From assembly GCF_900096975.1 (NCBI RefSeq), contig NZ_FMYQ01000003.1:186001-250000 (forward strand): a DNA stretch of 64,000 nt. The letters run 5' to 3'. A program made the translations under genes and the position numbers. Below are positions 55,622-63,061 of the stretch, in pieces (position 1 is the first letter of the stretch; every line of letters starts with the position of its first letter). The notes under the pieces were generated by a model. That model ran no database searches. It had not been told where the DNA came from and worked only from the letters and a program-made list of their open reading frames with translations. Source of the stretch: Paraburkholderia lycopersici. Its GTDB lineage: Bacteria; Pseudomonadota; Gammaproteobacteria; Burkholderiales; Burkholderiaceae.

Positions 55622-55652
55622 AAAATCAAAAAGGCGGCACAGGCCGCCTTTT
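55622..55652 (-). terminator. Intrinsic terminator inside the isc operon (iscA-hscB)
   Basis: Ten-base arms AAAAGGCGGC (55629-55638) and GCCGCCTTTT (55643-55652) with the loop ACAG. On the minus strand the run UUUUUGAUUUUG follows. It lies between iscA and hscB, which run the same way. Confidence 0.88.
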
Positions 55653-55669
55653 CACCGCTTGGCGCGGGC

Positions 55670-55993
55670 TCAGACGCGGAAGGACTCGCCGCAGCCGCAC
55701 TCGTCCTTCACATTCGGGTTGTTGAACCGGAAGCCCTCGTTCAGCCCTTCGCGCACGAAGTCTAGCTGCGTGCCGTCGATGTAGGCGAGGCTTTTCGGAT
55801 CGACGATCACCTTGACGCCGTGGCTCTCGAAGACGTTGTCCTCGGGTGCGAGTTCGTCGACGTACTCGAGCTTGTATGCGAGGCCCGAGCAGCCCGTCGT
55901 GCGCACGCCGAGACGCAGGCCCATGCCCTTGCCGCGACGGGTCAGGTACTTCTGCACGTGCTGTGCCGCTTTTTCAGTCAACGTAATTGCCAT
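55670..55993 (-). CDS. iscA: A-type Fe-S carrier IscA
   Basis: A 107-residue cluster carrier that passes [4Fe-4S] or [2Fe-2S] units from IscU to target enzymes. The three cysteines are in [11 protein letters not shown] and ECGCGESF. The start is the ATG at 55993 ([17 protein letters not shown]). The gap to iscU is 142 bases. Confidence 0.97.
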   Translation of the reverse strand: MAITLTEKAAQHVQKYLTRRGKGMGLRLGVRTTGCSGLAYKLEYVDELAPEDNVFESHGVKVIVDPKSLAYIDGTQLDFVREGLNEGFRFNNPNVKDECGCGESFRV

Positions 55994-56135
55994 AGCATCT
56001 TCGCCGCGCCTCGCGCCGCCAGGTCGGGCTTTCGCCTGTTCCCTGCACCGCGACGCAACCCTGCTGCATCCAGAATCGTTAGTCCCAAAGCGCCGCCCCC
56101 AATGGGCCCGGCGCCGTCCTGCCCCTGCGCCGCGC

Positions 56136-56540
56136 TTACGCCGCGTCGGCCTTCGCTTCGGCCGTATGACGCTGACGGTAATCCGCCACCGCCGCCTTGA
56201 TCGCGTCTTCCGCAAGGATCGAGCAGTGGATCTTCACCGGCGGCAGCGCCAGTTCCTCGGCGATCTGCGTGTTCTTGATGTCGAGCGCCTGGTCGAGCGT
56301 CTTGCCCTTCACCCACTCGGTGACGAGCGAACTCGACGCGATCGCCGAGCCGCAGCCGTAGGTCTTGAACTTCGCGTCTTCGATCACGCCGTCCGCGCCC
56401 ACGCGGATCTGCAGCTTCATCACGTCGCCGCAGGCCGGCGCGCCGACCATGCCGGTGCCGACCGCGTCGTCGTCCTTGGCGAACGAGCCGACGTTGCGCG
56501 GGTTTTCGTAGTGGTCCAGAACCTTGTCGCTATATGCCAT
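56136..56540 (-). CDS. iscU: Fe-S scaffold protein IscU
   Basis: A 134-residue scaffold on which clusters are built from IscS sulfur. The three ligand cysteines are Cys37 (GACGD), Cys63 (YGCGS) and Cys106 (IHCSILAE). The HscA-binding LPPVK is at 99-103. I chose the ATG at 56540 ([16 protein letters not shown]); an ATG two codons earlier is possible. Confidence 0.98.
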   Translation of the reverse strand: MAYSDKVLDHYENPRNVGSFAKDDDAVGTGMVGAPACGDVMKLQIRVGADGVIEDAKFKTYGCGSAIASSSLVTEWVKGKTLDQALDIKNTQIAEELALPPVKIHCSILAEDAIKAAVADYRQRHTAEAKADAA

Positions 56541-56562
56541 GATCACACTCCTTCAGTTCGTT

Positions 56563-56603
56563 GGCCGCGCTGCGCGCAGTTGCCTGCGCGGTGCGCTGCG
56601 GCC
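56563..56603 (-). other. Nested hairpin between iscS and iscU
   Basis: Outer arms GGCCGC (56563-56568) and GCGGCC (56598-56603) enclose inner arms CGCGCAG (56573-56579) and CTGCGCG (56584-56590). No U-run follows. It may be a processing or pausing structure in the isc mRNA. Confidence 0.5.
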
Positions 56604-56638
56604 GGTTCGTTATTCGCTGCTGACTGCGCCGCGCTGCG

Positions 56639-57862
56639 TTAGTGCGCCGCCCACTGAATGGTCGACAAGTCGATGCCGTCCTTGTGCATTTCCCACAGCG
56701 GCGAGAGTTCGCGCAGCTTGGCGATCTTCGTCTTCAGCAGGTTGATGACGTAATCGACGTCCTGCTCGGTCGTGAAGCGGCCCACCGTGAAGCGGATCGA
56801 GCTGTGCGCGAGTTCGTCGTTGCGCCCGAGCGCGCGCAGCACGTACGACGGCTCCAGCGACGCCGACGTGCACGCCGACCCCGACGACACCGCCACGTCC
56901 TTGACCGCCATGATCAGCGACTCGCCCTCGACGAAGTTGAAGCTGATGTTCAGGTTGTGCGGGACACGCTTTTCCATGTCGCCGTTCACGTAGGTTTCCT
57001 CGATTTCCTGCAGGCCGCGCAGCAGCTTGTCGCGCAACATGCGGATGCGCTCGTTTTCCGTCGCCATCTCTTCGCGCGCGATGCGGAACGCCTCGCCCAT
57101 GCCGACGATCTGGTGCGTCGCGAGCGTGCCCGAACGCATACCGCGCTCGTGGCCGCCGCCGTGCATCTGCGCCTCGATGCGCACGCGCGGCTTGCGGCGC
57201 ACGTACAGCGCGCCGATGCCCTTCGGGCCGTAGGTCTTGTGCGCCGAGAACGACATCAGGTCGACCTTGAGCTTTTGCAGGTCGATGGGCGCCTTGCCCG
57301 TCGATTGCGCGGCGTCGACGTGGAAAATGATGCCTTTCTCGCGGCAGATCTCGCCGATCGTCTCGATGTCCTGAATCACGCCGATCTCGTTGTTCACGTG
57401 CATGACGGAGACGAGGATCGTGTCGGGGCGGATCGCGGCCTTGAAGGCTTCGAGGTCGATCAGGCCGTCTTCCTTGACGTCCAGGTACGTGACTTCGTAG
57501 CCTTCGCGCTCGAGTTCGCGGCAGGTGTCGAGCACGGCCTTGTGCTCGGTCTTCACCGTGATGATGTGCTTGCCGCGGCTCTTGTAGAAGTGCGCGGCGC
57601 CCTTGATCGCGAGGTTGTCCGATTCGGTCGCGCCAGAGGTCCAGATGATTTCGCGCGGGTCGGCGTTGACGAGCGCCGCGACCTGCTCGCGCGCTTCCTC
57701 GACGGCACGCTCCGCCGCCCAGCCGTAGGCGTGGCTGCGCGACGCCGGATTGCCGAACTGCTCGCGCAGATACGGGATCATCTTGTCCACCACGCGCGGA
57801 TCGACCGGCGTCGTCGCGCTGTAGTCCATGTAAATGGGCAGGTGGGGAATGTCGTTGTTCAT
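56639..57862 (-). CDS. iscS: Cysteine desulfurase IscS
   Basis: A 407-residue PLP enzyme that takes sulfur from cysteine for Fe-S clusters and for tRNA thiolation. The PLP lysine is Lys209 in [10 protein letters not shown] and the catalytic cysteine is Cys331 in [13 protein letters not shown]. Length matches E. coli IscS (404). It follows iscR after 81 bases. Confidence 0.98.
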   Translation of the reverse strand: MNNDIPHLPIYMDYSATTPVDPRVVDKMIPYLREQFGNPASRSHAYGWAAERAVEEAREQVAALVNADPREIIWTSGATESDNLAIKGAAHFYKSRGKHIITVKTEHKAVLDTCRELEREGYEVTYLDVKEDGLIDLEAFKAAIRPDTILVSVMHVNNEIGVIQDIETIGEICREKGIIFHVDAAQSTGKAPIDLQKLKVDLMSFSAHKTYGPKGIGALYVRRKPRVRIEAQMHGGGHERGMRSGTLATHQIVGMGEAFRIAREEMATENERIRMLRDKLLRGLQEIEETYVNGDMEKRVPHNLNISFNFVEGESLIMAVKDVAVSSGSACTSASLEPSYVLRALGRNDELAHSSIRFTVGRFTTEQDVDYVINLLKTKIAKLRELSPLWEMHKDGIDLSTIQWAAH

Positions 57863-57943
57863 CTATCGCTCCGGGGAATCTTGGGTGCTGCGCTGTACTT
57901 GTGTAGTGCGTTCGGGGGGACGCCGAACCGCCGCCTGGGCCGC

Positions 57944-58477
57944 TTACGAACCCGCCATGTTGAAGATCGAGTTCGGCCCGAGCGGCGCCGACCTCACCGG
58001 CTCCACGGCGGGCGCTTCGGTGCGGCGATCGCGCAGGACGGCGGGCGCGGCGCCTTCGCGGGCGCGCTGCTTGTCCACCAGGTCCTTGAGGGACACCGAG
58101 TCGAGGTACTCGACCATCTTCTGGTTCAGCGTCGACCAGAGTTCGTGCGTCATGCAATGGCCGTCGTGCTGCTTGGTGCCTTCGCAGGCGCCCTTGCCGC
58201 CGCACTGGGTGGCGTCGAGCGGCTCGTCCACGGCGATGATGATGTCCGCGACCGTGACGTCCTCCGCGCGGCGCGCGAGGTTATAGCCGCCGCCCGGCCC
58301 ACGGACCGATTCGACGATTTCATGACGGCGCAGCTTGCCGAACAGTTGTTCGAGGTACGACAGCGAGATGTGCTGCCGCTGACTGATACCCGCAAGCGTC
58401 ACCGGGCCCTGCTCCTGGCGCAGGGCCAGGTCGATCATCGCCGTGACGGCGAAACGGCCTTTGGTGGTGAGTCTCAT
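57944..58477 (-). CDS. iscR: IscR, Fe-S-sensing repressor of the isc operon
   Basis: A 177-residue Rrf2-family regulator. An N-terminal winged helix (RLTTKGRFAVTAMIDLALR) is followed by a cluster-binding loop with Cys92, Cys98 and Cys108 and His111. In E. coli the last two ligands are Cys104 and His107, so the loop here is four residues longer. Cluster-loaded IscR represses its own promoter, and two matching operators lie directly upstream. I chose the ATG at 58477; an in-frame start six codons earlier is less likely. Confidence 0.97.
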   Translation of the reverse strand: MRLTTKGRFAVTAMIDLALRQEQGPVTLAGISQRQHISLSYLEQLFGKLRRHEIVESVRGPGGGYNLARRAEDVTVADIIIAVDEPLDATQCGGKGACEGTKQHDGHCMTHELWSTLNQKMVEYLDSVSLKDLVDKQRAREGAAPAVLRDRRTEAPAVEPVRSAPLGPNSIFNMAGS

Positions 58478-58494
58478 GATGTAGGGGAACCGCA

Positions 58495-58519
58495 ATTCTC
58501 GACAATTTTCGTCAAGTAT
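58495..58519 (-). promoter_or_regulatory. IscR type 1 operator, proximal
   Basis: A 25-base site with half-sites ATACTTGAC and GTCGAGAAT on the minus strand, around an AT-rich centre. It resembles the E. coli type 1 IscR consensus but is weaker than the distal site. It overlaps the -10 box. Confidence 0.75.
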
Positions 58520-58542
58520 AAATACATGACTAACTTAGTCAA
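58515..58542 (-). promoter_or_regulatory. Sigma70 promoter of the isc operon
   Basis: On the minus strand TTGACT (58537-58542), a 16-base spacer and TATACT (58515-58520). The -35 lies in one IscR site and the -10 overlaps the other, so bound IscR should block RNA polymerase. Confidence 0.85.
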
Positions 58543-58546
58543 GTAT
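58522..58546 (-). promoter_or_regulatory. IscR type 1 operator, distal
   Basis: A 25-base near-palindrome with half-sites ATACTTGACT and AGTCATGTAT on the minus strand. It matches the E. coli type 1 consensus at all but about two positions and covers the -35 box. Confidence 0.88.
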
Positions 58547-58644
58547 CCACGTTACGATTTGGGTTATCCGATGCGTCGCGGGTGGCAGAAATGGCGCGAT
58601 TTCCGCATTCGGCGCCGTCGGGCCGGATTGCATCGCGCGGCATC

Positions 58645-59127
58645 TCAGTCCGCCAGTTGCGGACGCAATGCTGCGAGAAGGCCCGCACAGGCAGCCTCGC
58701 ATTGATCGAGCACCGTTTCGAAGCCCACGTCGCCGCCAAAATACGGATCGACGACCACGCGCGATTCTGCCTGCGGTGAAAATTCCATCAACAGACGGAT
58801 CTTGTCGTGCCCGGACGCCGGACACACGTTCTGGAGCGCCGCGACATTGGCGTCGTCCATCGCCACGATCAGGTCGAAACGGCGAAAATCCTCGGCCGCG
58901 ATCTGCCGGGCGCGCAGCGGCGCGAGATCATACCCGCGCTGCCCTGCCGCACGCTGGGCACGCTCGTCGGGCGCCTCGCCAATATGCCAATTGCCCGTAC
59001 CCGCCGAATCGAGATCGATGCGCCCCGCCAGCCCCGCTTCGGCGACCAGATGCCGCATCACAGCCTCGGCCGTGGGCGAGCGGCAGATATTGCCAAGACA
59101 AACGAAGCAGACGGAAACCTTTTTCAT
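58645..59127 (-). CDS. Low-molecular-weight protein-tyrosine phosphatase
   Basis: A 160-residue phosphatase with the active-site loop CLGNICRS (Cys10 to Arg16, CX5R) and the general-acid region VVDPYFGGDVGFE. Bacterial members often act on tyrosine kinases of capsule or exopolysaccharide systems, but no such genes are near. I chose the ATG at 59127 (MKKVSVCFVCLGN); the frame is open six codons further. It lies upstream of iscR on the same strand, and the 167-base gap with the isc promoter separates them. Confidence 0.94.
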   Translation of the reverse strand: MKKVSVCFVCLGNICRSPTAEAVMRHLVAEAGLAGRIDLDSAGTGNWHIGEAPDERAQRAAGQRGYDLAPLRARQIAAEDFRRFDLIVAMDDANVAALQNVCPASGHDKIRLLMEFSPQAESRVVVDPYFGGDVGFETVLDQCEAACAGLLAALRPQLAD

Positions 59128-59259
59128 CGTGGAGCGCCGGGGCACCGGCCGGCGTTCAGCGCACGGCGGCGGATCATCGATTATACAAAGCGTAACAATT
59201 ACGCGCGGCGTGGCCGGGCGGCACGCTACGAGGCTTGGCCATACGGCCGCTGCAATTCA

Positions 59260-59493
59260 TCAGATCGTATTCGACTGGGGCAGCGTCGCGACGCCGTGGT
59301 GTACCGCTTTCACCGACGACTTGCCTTCGCTGCCCACGAGGCCATACGAAACCGCGCGCGCGAGCTCGGCCGTGAACTGACCGGCGCCGAGCGGCATCTG
59401 CTGCTCGGCGGTATTCCATGCATGAATCCATGCGATCGCCGCGAGCGGCACGATCAGCGCCAGCGGCCAGTACACCGTCATTTTCTTTCTCAT
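59260..59493 (-). CDS. Small membrane protein of unknown function
   Basis: A 77-residue protein that I do not recognise. A basic start (MRKKMTVYW) and one hydrophobic segment (PLALIVPLAAIAWIHAW) suggest a single membrane anchor or an uncleaved signal. The rest is a soluble tail with two helical-looking stretches. I chose the ATG at 59493; an in-frame start 14 codons earlier is possible. The region upstream has three copies of a 7-base motif. Confidence 0.6.
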   Translation of the reverse strand: MRKKMTVYWPLALIVPLAAIAWIHAWNTAEQQMPLGAGQFTAELARAVSYGLVGSEGKSSVKAVHHGVATLPQSNTI

Positions 59494-59506
59494 GATGCGA
59501 CTCTCT

Positions 59507-59621
59507 CGACTATGGGGCAAAACGTGCGGACGCACTATCGCCAGTCGAGATCATATAGATAGTCGCAATCAGGAAAAACCCGCCCCGCATGAACACACTG
59601 TTGCGGCAGGCTAAATAGTCG
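59507..59621. repeat. Three copies of ATAGTCG upstream of the small membrane gene
   Basis: ATAGTCG occurs at 59559-59565 and 59615-59621, and inverted (CGACTAT) at 59507-59513. A -10-like TATGAT on the minus strand lies among them. They could be operator half-sites or chance. Confidence 0.35.
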
Positions 59622-59661
59622 GCGGAGAACGCTTGACTGACGTGCTCGCCAAACTCTTGCG

Positions 59662-61107
59662 TCAGCTTTTTCCCGGGCGCTTCGTCGGCTTCGTCGTATC
59701 GAGATGCGTGTGACGCGCCGCATACAGTTCGCGGAACGTGCGGCCGACTGGCGCGGGCATGTCACGCCCATTCGTCCAACCGCGCGCAAACGGCAGCTTG
59801 CGGATGAGCCGCGCCTCGCCGCCCATGCGCTCCAGCACCCGCACGCCGAGCTTCGTGAGCAGCGCGTATGCGCCAGGATGCAGCGCGAGCCAGCCCCACG
59901 CGGCCAGCGCCGCGCGCTCGCGCCACGGACGCAGATGACGCTCCGTCTGCTTCTCGCGCAGCTTGCGCAGCAGATCGGAAAGCGGAATCCCCACGGGGCA
60001 GACGCTATTGCATTCGCCGCACAGCGTGGCGGCCTGGGGAAGATCGAGGGCCCGGTCGATGCCGACGTAGCTTGGCGTAAGCACGGAACCCATCGGCCCG
60101 GGGTAGACCCAGCCATAGGCGTGGCCGCCCACCTTCTGATAAACCGGGCAGTGATTCATGCAGGCGCCGCAACGAATGCAGCGCAGCATGTCCTGGAACT
60201 CGCCGCCAATCAGGCCCGTGCGGCCGCCATCGACGAGCACGACATACATGTGCTCCGGCCCGTCCTGGTCTGCTGCCGCGCGCGGCCCGGTCAGCACCGA
60301 GAAATAGTTCGACGTTGCCTGCCCCGTCGCCGAGCGCGGCAGCAGGCGCATGGCCGTGGCGAGGTCTTCGAGCGTGGGCAGCACCTTCTCGATGCCGGTC
60401 ACCGCCACGTGCACGCGCGGCATCACCGTGCACATGCCCTCGTTGCCCTCGTTCGTCACCAGCACGACCGAGCCCGTTTCCGCGACGAGGAAGTTGCCGC
60501 CCGTCACCCCCATGTCGGCCGAAAGAAAATGTGGCCGCAGGACTTCGCGTGCTTCTCGCGTCATGTCGGGAATGTCGGTCAGGCGCGGCTTGTCGTGCGT
60601 TTTCGCGAAAAGGTCGGCGATCTCGTCCTTGTCCTTGTGGACGACGGGCGCAATGATGTGGCTAGGCGGCTCGTTATCGTTGATCTGCAGGATGTACTCG
60701 CCCAGGTCGGTCTCGATGGACTGCACGCCCATTTCCGCGAGGACGGTATTGAGCCGCATTTCTTCCGAGACCATCGACTTCGTCTTGATGACCTTGTGCA
60801 CGTCGTGCCGGCGCGCGATGTCCGCGACGAGCTTCGCCGCGTCGCGCGCGGTTTCCGCGTAAAGAACCGTCACGCCGCGCCGTGTCGCCTCGGTCTCGAA
60901 CTGCTCGAGCCAGACGTCGAGGTTCTCCAGCGCGCGATTGCGGCGAGCCTTGAGCGCCGCGCGCGTGGCCGGGAAATCGATCGCGGTGATGGCCTCGGCG
61001 CGCGCCGAGACGAACTTGGTCGAGAGTTTCTTGAGGTTGTGCTGCAGACGCTGATCGGCCAGCTTCTGGCCGGCGCGCGCCTTGAACTGCATCGATTGGA
61101 CTTGCAT
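59662..61107 (-). CDS. lutB: LutB-like iron-sulfur lactate oxidation protein
   Basis: A 481-residue LutB/LldF-type protein. An N-terminal LUD domain (about residues 60-290, with TKSMVSEEMRLN and GVTGGNFLVAETGSVV) is followed by two [4Fe-4S] motifs: CIRCGACMNHCPVY and CGECNSVCPVGIP. With LutA and LutC it oxidises L-lactate in the cytoplasm. I chose the ATG at 61107 (MQVQSMQFKARAG); an ATG five codons later is equally possible. lutA lies 78 bases upstream; I find no lutC downstream. Confidence 0.93.
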   Translation of the reverse strand: MQVQSMQFKARAGQKLADQRLQHNLKKLSTKFVSARAEAITAIDFPATRAALKARRNRALENLDVWLEQFETEATRRGVTVLYAETARDAAKLVADIARRHDVHKVIKTKSMVSEEMRLNTVLAEMGVQSIETDLGEYILQINDNEPPSHIIAPVVHKDKDEIADLFAKTHDKPRLTDIPDMTREAREVLRPHFLSADMGVTGGNFLVAETGSVVLVTNEGNEGMCTVMPRVHVAVTGIEKVLPTLEDLATAMRLLPRSATGQATSNYFSVLTGPRAAADQDGPEHMYVVLVDGGRTGLIGGEFQDMLRCIRCGACMNHCPVYQKVGGHAYGWVYPGPMGSVLTPSYVGIDRALDLPQAATLCGECNSVCPVGIPLSDLLRKLREKQTERHLRPWRERAALAAWGWLALHPGAYALLTKLGVRVLERMGGEARLIRKLPFARGWTNGRDMPAPVGRTFRELYAARHTHLDTTKPTKRPGKS

Positions 61108-61185
61108 GGCGTCGGGGCGAAATTGAGCGGTAATCGGCAAATTCCGGGGGTTCCGGCTGGAATGATCGACGGCGACGGCCTGTGC

Positions 61186-61908
61186 TCACACGTCGCCGGC
61201 CAGCACCTGCGCGATGTGCAGCACGCGCGTGGTGGCGTCGCCGGTGCGGCGCAAACGTCCTTCGATGTTCAGCATGCAGCCGAGGTCGCCGAGCACCACC
61301 GCGCCCGTCCCGCTCGCCTCGACATTCGCGCATTTTTCGTCCGCGATGGCCGTCGAGATGTCCCCGTACTTCACGGCGAAAGTGCCGCCGAAGCCGCAGC
61401 AATGCTCGCAGTCTTTCATCTCGCGGACTTCGACACCGCGCTGGGCGAGCAACGTGCGCGGCTGCGCCTTCACGCCGAGCTCCCGCAGGCCAGAGCACGA
61501 GTCGTGATAGGTCACCGGCCCGCTGAACGCGCCCGGCGCAAGCGTGACCTTCGCGACATTGACAAGGAAGTCGGTCAGTTCGTAGACGCGCTCGCGCAGC
61601 TTGCCATAACGCGTCATCAATTCGGGATCGTCGCGGAACAAGTCGCCATAGTGGACGCGAATCATGCCGCCGCACGAGCCGGAGGGCACCACGACGTAGT
61701 CGAACTGCTCGAACTCGCGCAGCGTCTTTTCCGCGAGGTCGCGTGCGAGCGCTCGCTCGCCGGAGTTGTAGGCCGGCTGGCCGCAGCAAGTTTGCGCGGG
61801 CGGCACGACAACCTCATAGCCAGCCTCTTCGAGCAGCTTGAGCGTCGAAAAGCCGATTTCGGGGCGCATCGTGTCGATGAGACAAGTGACGAACAAACCG
61901 ACTCGCAT
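61186..61908 (-). CDS. lutA: LutA-like (Fe-S)-binding oxidoreductase subunit
   Basis: A 240-residue protein with two CCG-type cysteine motifs (AQTCCGQPAYNSG and CEHCCGFGGTFA), as in LutA and the heterodisulfide-reductase-like family. It starts MRVGLFVTCLIDTMRPEIG, typical for LutA/YkgE. GAGGAA lies four bases before the ATG at 61908. It heads a two-gene operon with lutB and is driven by a promoter facing the iclR-type gene. Confidence 0.93.
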   Translation of the reverse strand: MRVGLFVTCLIDTMRPEIGFSTLKLLEEAGYEVVVPPAQTCCGQPAYNSGERALARDLAEKTLREFEQFDYVVVPSGSCGGMIRVHYGDLFRDDPELMTRYGKLRERVYELTDFLVNVAKVTLAPGAFSGPVTYHDSCSGLRELGVKAQPRTLLAQRGVEVREMKDCEHCCGFGGTFAVKYGDISTAIADEKCANVEASGTGAVVLGDLGCMLNIEGRLRRTGDATTRVLHIAQVLAGDV

Positions 61909-61935
61909 GGGGATTCCTCGTGAAAACCGTCCCCG

Positions 61936-61964
61936 ATTATCCGCTGTTTCACGGCCGGCACCAA
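61936..61964 (-). promoter_or_regulatory. Sigma70-type promoter for lutA-lutB
   Basis: On the minus strand TTGGTG (61959-61964), a 17-base spacer and GATAAT (61936-61941), 28 bases before the lutA start. Confidence 0.65.
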
Positions 61965-62053
61965 CGCGCGTCTGCACTGAGTCGTGCCCCTAAAAGAAAT
62001 GGCGCACCGCAACGATGACCGCCTGTCGGCGCTTACTTTTTTCACAATACGAG

Positions 62054-62059
62054 ATACAA
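62054..62059 (+). promoter_or_regulatory. Candidate -10 box for the iclR-type gene
   Basis: TACAAT, about 38 bases before the ATG at 62098. A weak -35 (CTTACT) lies 16 bases upstream. It overlaps an in-frame ATG at 62059, which argues for the later start. Confidence 0.5.
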
Positions 62060-62097
62060 TGCAGTTTCCGTCTCACGCGCCACACGAATCGGAACCC

Positions 62098-62898
62098 ATG
62101 AGCGACACCCATCCAGATCCGAAGACCTCGATTCAGGTGATCGAGCGCATGATGCGCCTGCTGGACGCGCTGGCCGCGCACAGCGACCCCGTCAGCCTGA
62201 AGGAACTTGCGCAACGCACCGAGCTGCATCCTTCAACCGCGCACCGCATCCTGAACGACATGGTGAGCTGCCGCCTCGTCGACCGCTCCGACCCCGGCAC
62301 CTACCGGCTCGGCATGCGGCTGCTCGAACTCGGCAATCTCGTGAAGGCGCGCCTTTCGGTACGCGATGCTGCGCTTACGCCGATGCGTGAGCTGCACCGT
62401 CTGACGGGCCAGACGGTGAATCTTTCCGTGCGCCAGGGCGACGAGATCGTCTATATCGAGCGCGCCTATTCGGAACGCTCAGGAATGCAGGTGGTGCGCG
62501 CCATCGGCGGCCGCGCGCCGCTGCACCTCACCTCCGTCGGCAAGCTGTTCCTCGCCGCCGACGAAGCGAACCGCGTGCGCGCCTACGCCACGCGCACGGG
62601 TCTTTCGGGCCATACGCGCAACAGCATTACCGATCTCGGCCGGCTCGAGCGGGAACTCGCCCATGTGCGCCAGCAATTTTGCGCGCGTGACAACGAAGAG
62701 CTCGAACTGGGCGTGCGCTGCATAGCCGCAGGCATCTACGACGACACCGGCAAGCTGGTGGCAGGCCTGTCGCTTTCCGCTCCCGCCGATCGACTGCAGG
62801 ATTCGTGGCTCGGTCAGTTGAGCAAGACGGCGCTTATCATTTCGGAGTCGCTGGGCTATCACCCGGAGCCCGCCGAAGGCAACGTACAAACCGCCTGA
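62098..62898 (+). CDS. IclR-family transcriptional regulator
   Basis: A 266-residue regulator. The N-terminal winged helix-turn-helix (SLKELAQRTELHPSTAHRIL, about residues 37-56) is followed by the IclR effector-binding domain with GMRLLELG and IYDDTGKLVAGLSLSAP. It diverges from lutA-lutB across a 189-base gap, so lactate-pathway control is a reasonable inference; in Bacillus the lut operon is instead controlled by a GntR protein, LutR. I chose the ATG at 62098 (MSDTHPDPK). A terminator follows. Confidence 0.92.
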   Translation: MSDTHPDPKTSIQVIERMMRLLDALAAHSDPVSLKELAQRTELHPSTAHRILNDMVSCRLVDRSDPGTYRLGMRLLELGNLVKARLSVRDAALTPMRELHRLTGQTVNLSVRQGDEIVYIERAYSERSGMQVVRAIGGRAPLHLTSVGKLFLAADEANRVRAYATRTGLSGHTRNSITDLGRLERELAHVRQQFCARDNEELELGVRCIAAGIYDDTGKLVAGLSLSAPADRLQDSWLGQLSKTALIISESLGYHPEPAEGNVQTA

Positions 62899-62918
62899 GA
62901 CCCGAAGCGGTCAAAGTC

Positions 62919-62951
62919 AAAAAAAGCGGAGGCATGGCCTCCGTTTTTTTT
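62919..62951 (+). terminator. Intrinsic terminator after the iclR-type gene
   Basis: Seven-base arms CGGAGGC (62927-62933) and GCCTCCG (62937-62943) with an ATG loop, flanked by A7 and T8. It can work on both strands. Confidence 0.92.
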
Positions 62952-62996
62952 GATGCCGGTCAGCGTCATGGAACGCCCGGCACGTCCCGGCAAGCA

Positions 62997-63022
62997 AAAC
63001 GCCCCGCAATTGCGGGGCGTTT
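62997..63022 (-). terminator. Intrinsic terminator after the D-Ala-D-Ala endopeptidase gene
   Basis: A 26-base perfect palindrome built on AAACGCCCCGC and its complement, with AATT at the centre. On the minus strand UUUUG follows. It lies 40 bases after the stop at 63062. Confidence 0.85.
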
Positions 63023-63061
63023 CTCGTGGCGAATCCGAAAGCCGGCGACCGGCAAGCAGAC

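Noticed and set aside
59704-61923. 739-codon plus-strand frame antisense to lutB and lutA
   Set aside because: Same shadow effect. The minus strand carries clear Fe-S motifs, and the plus frame has no recognisable domain.
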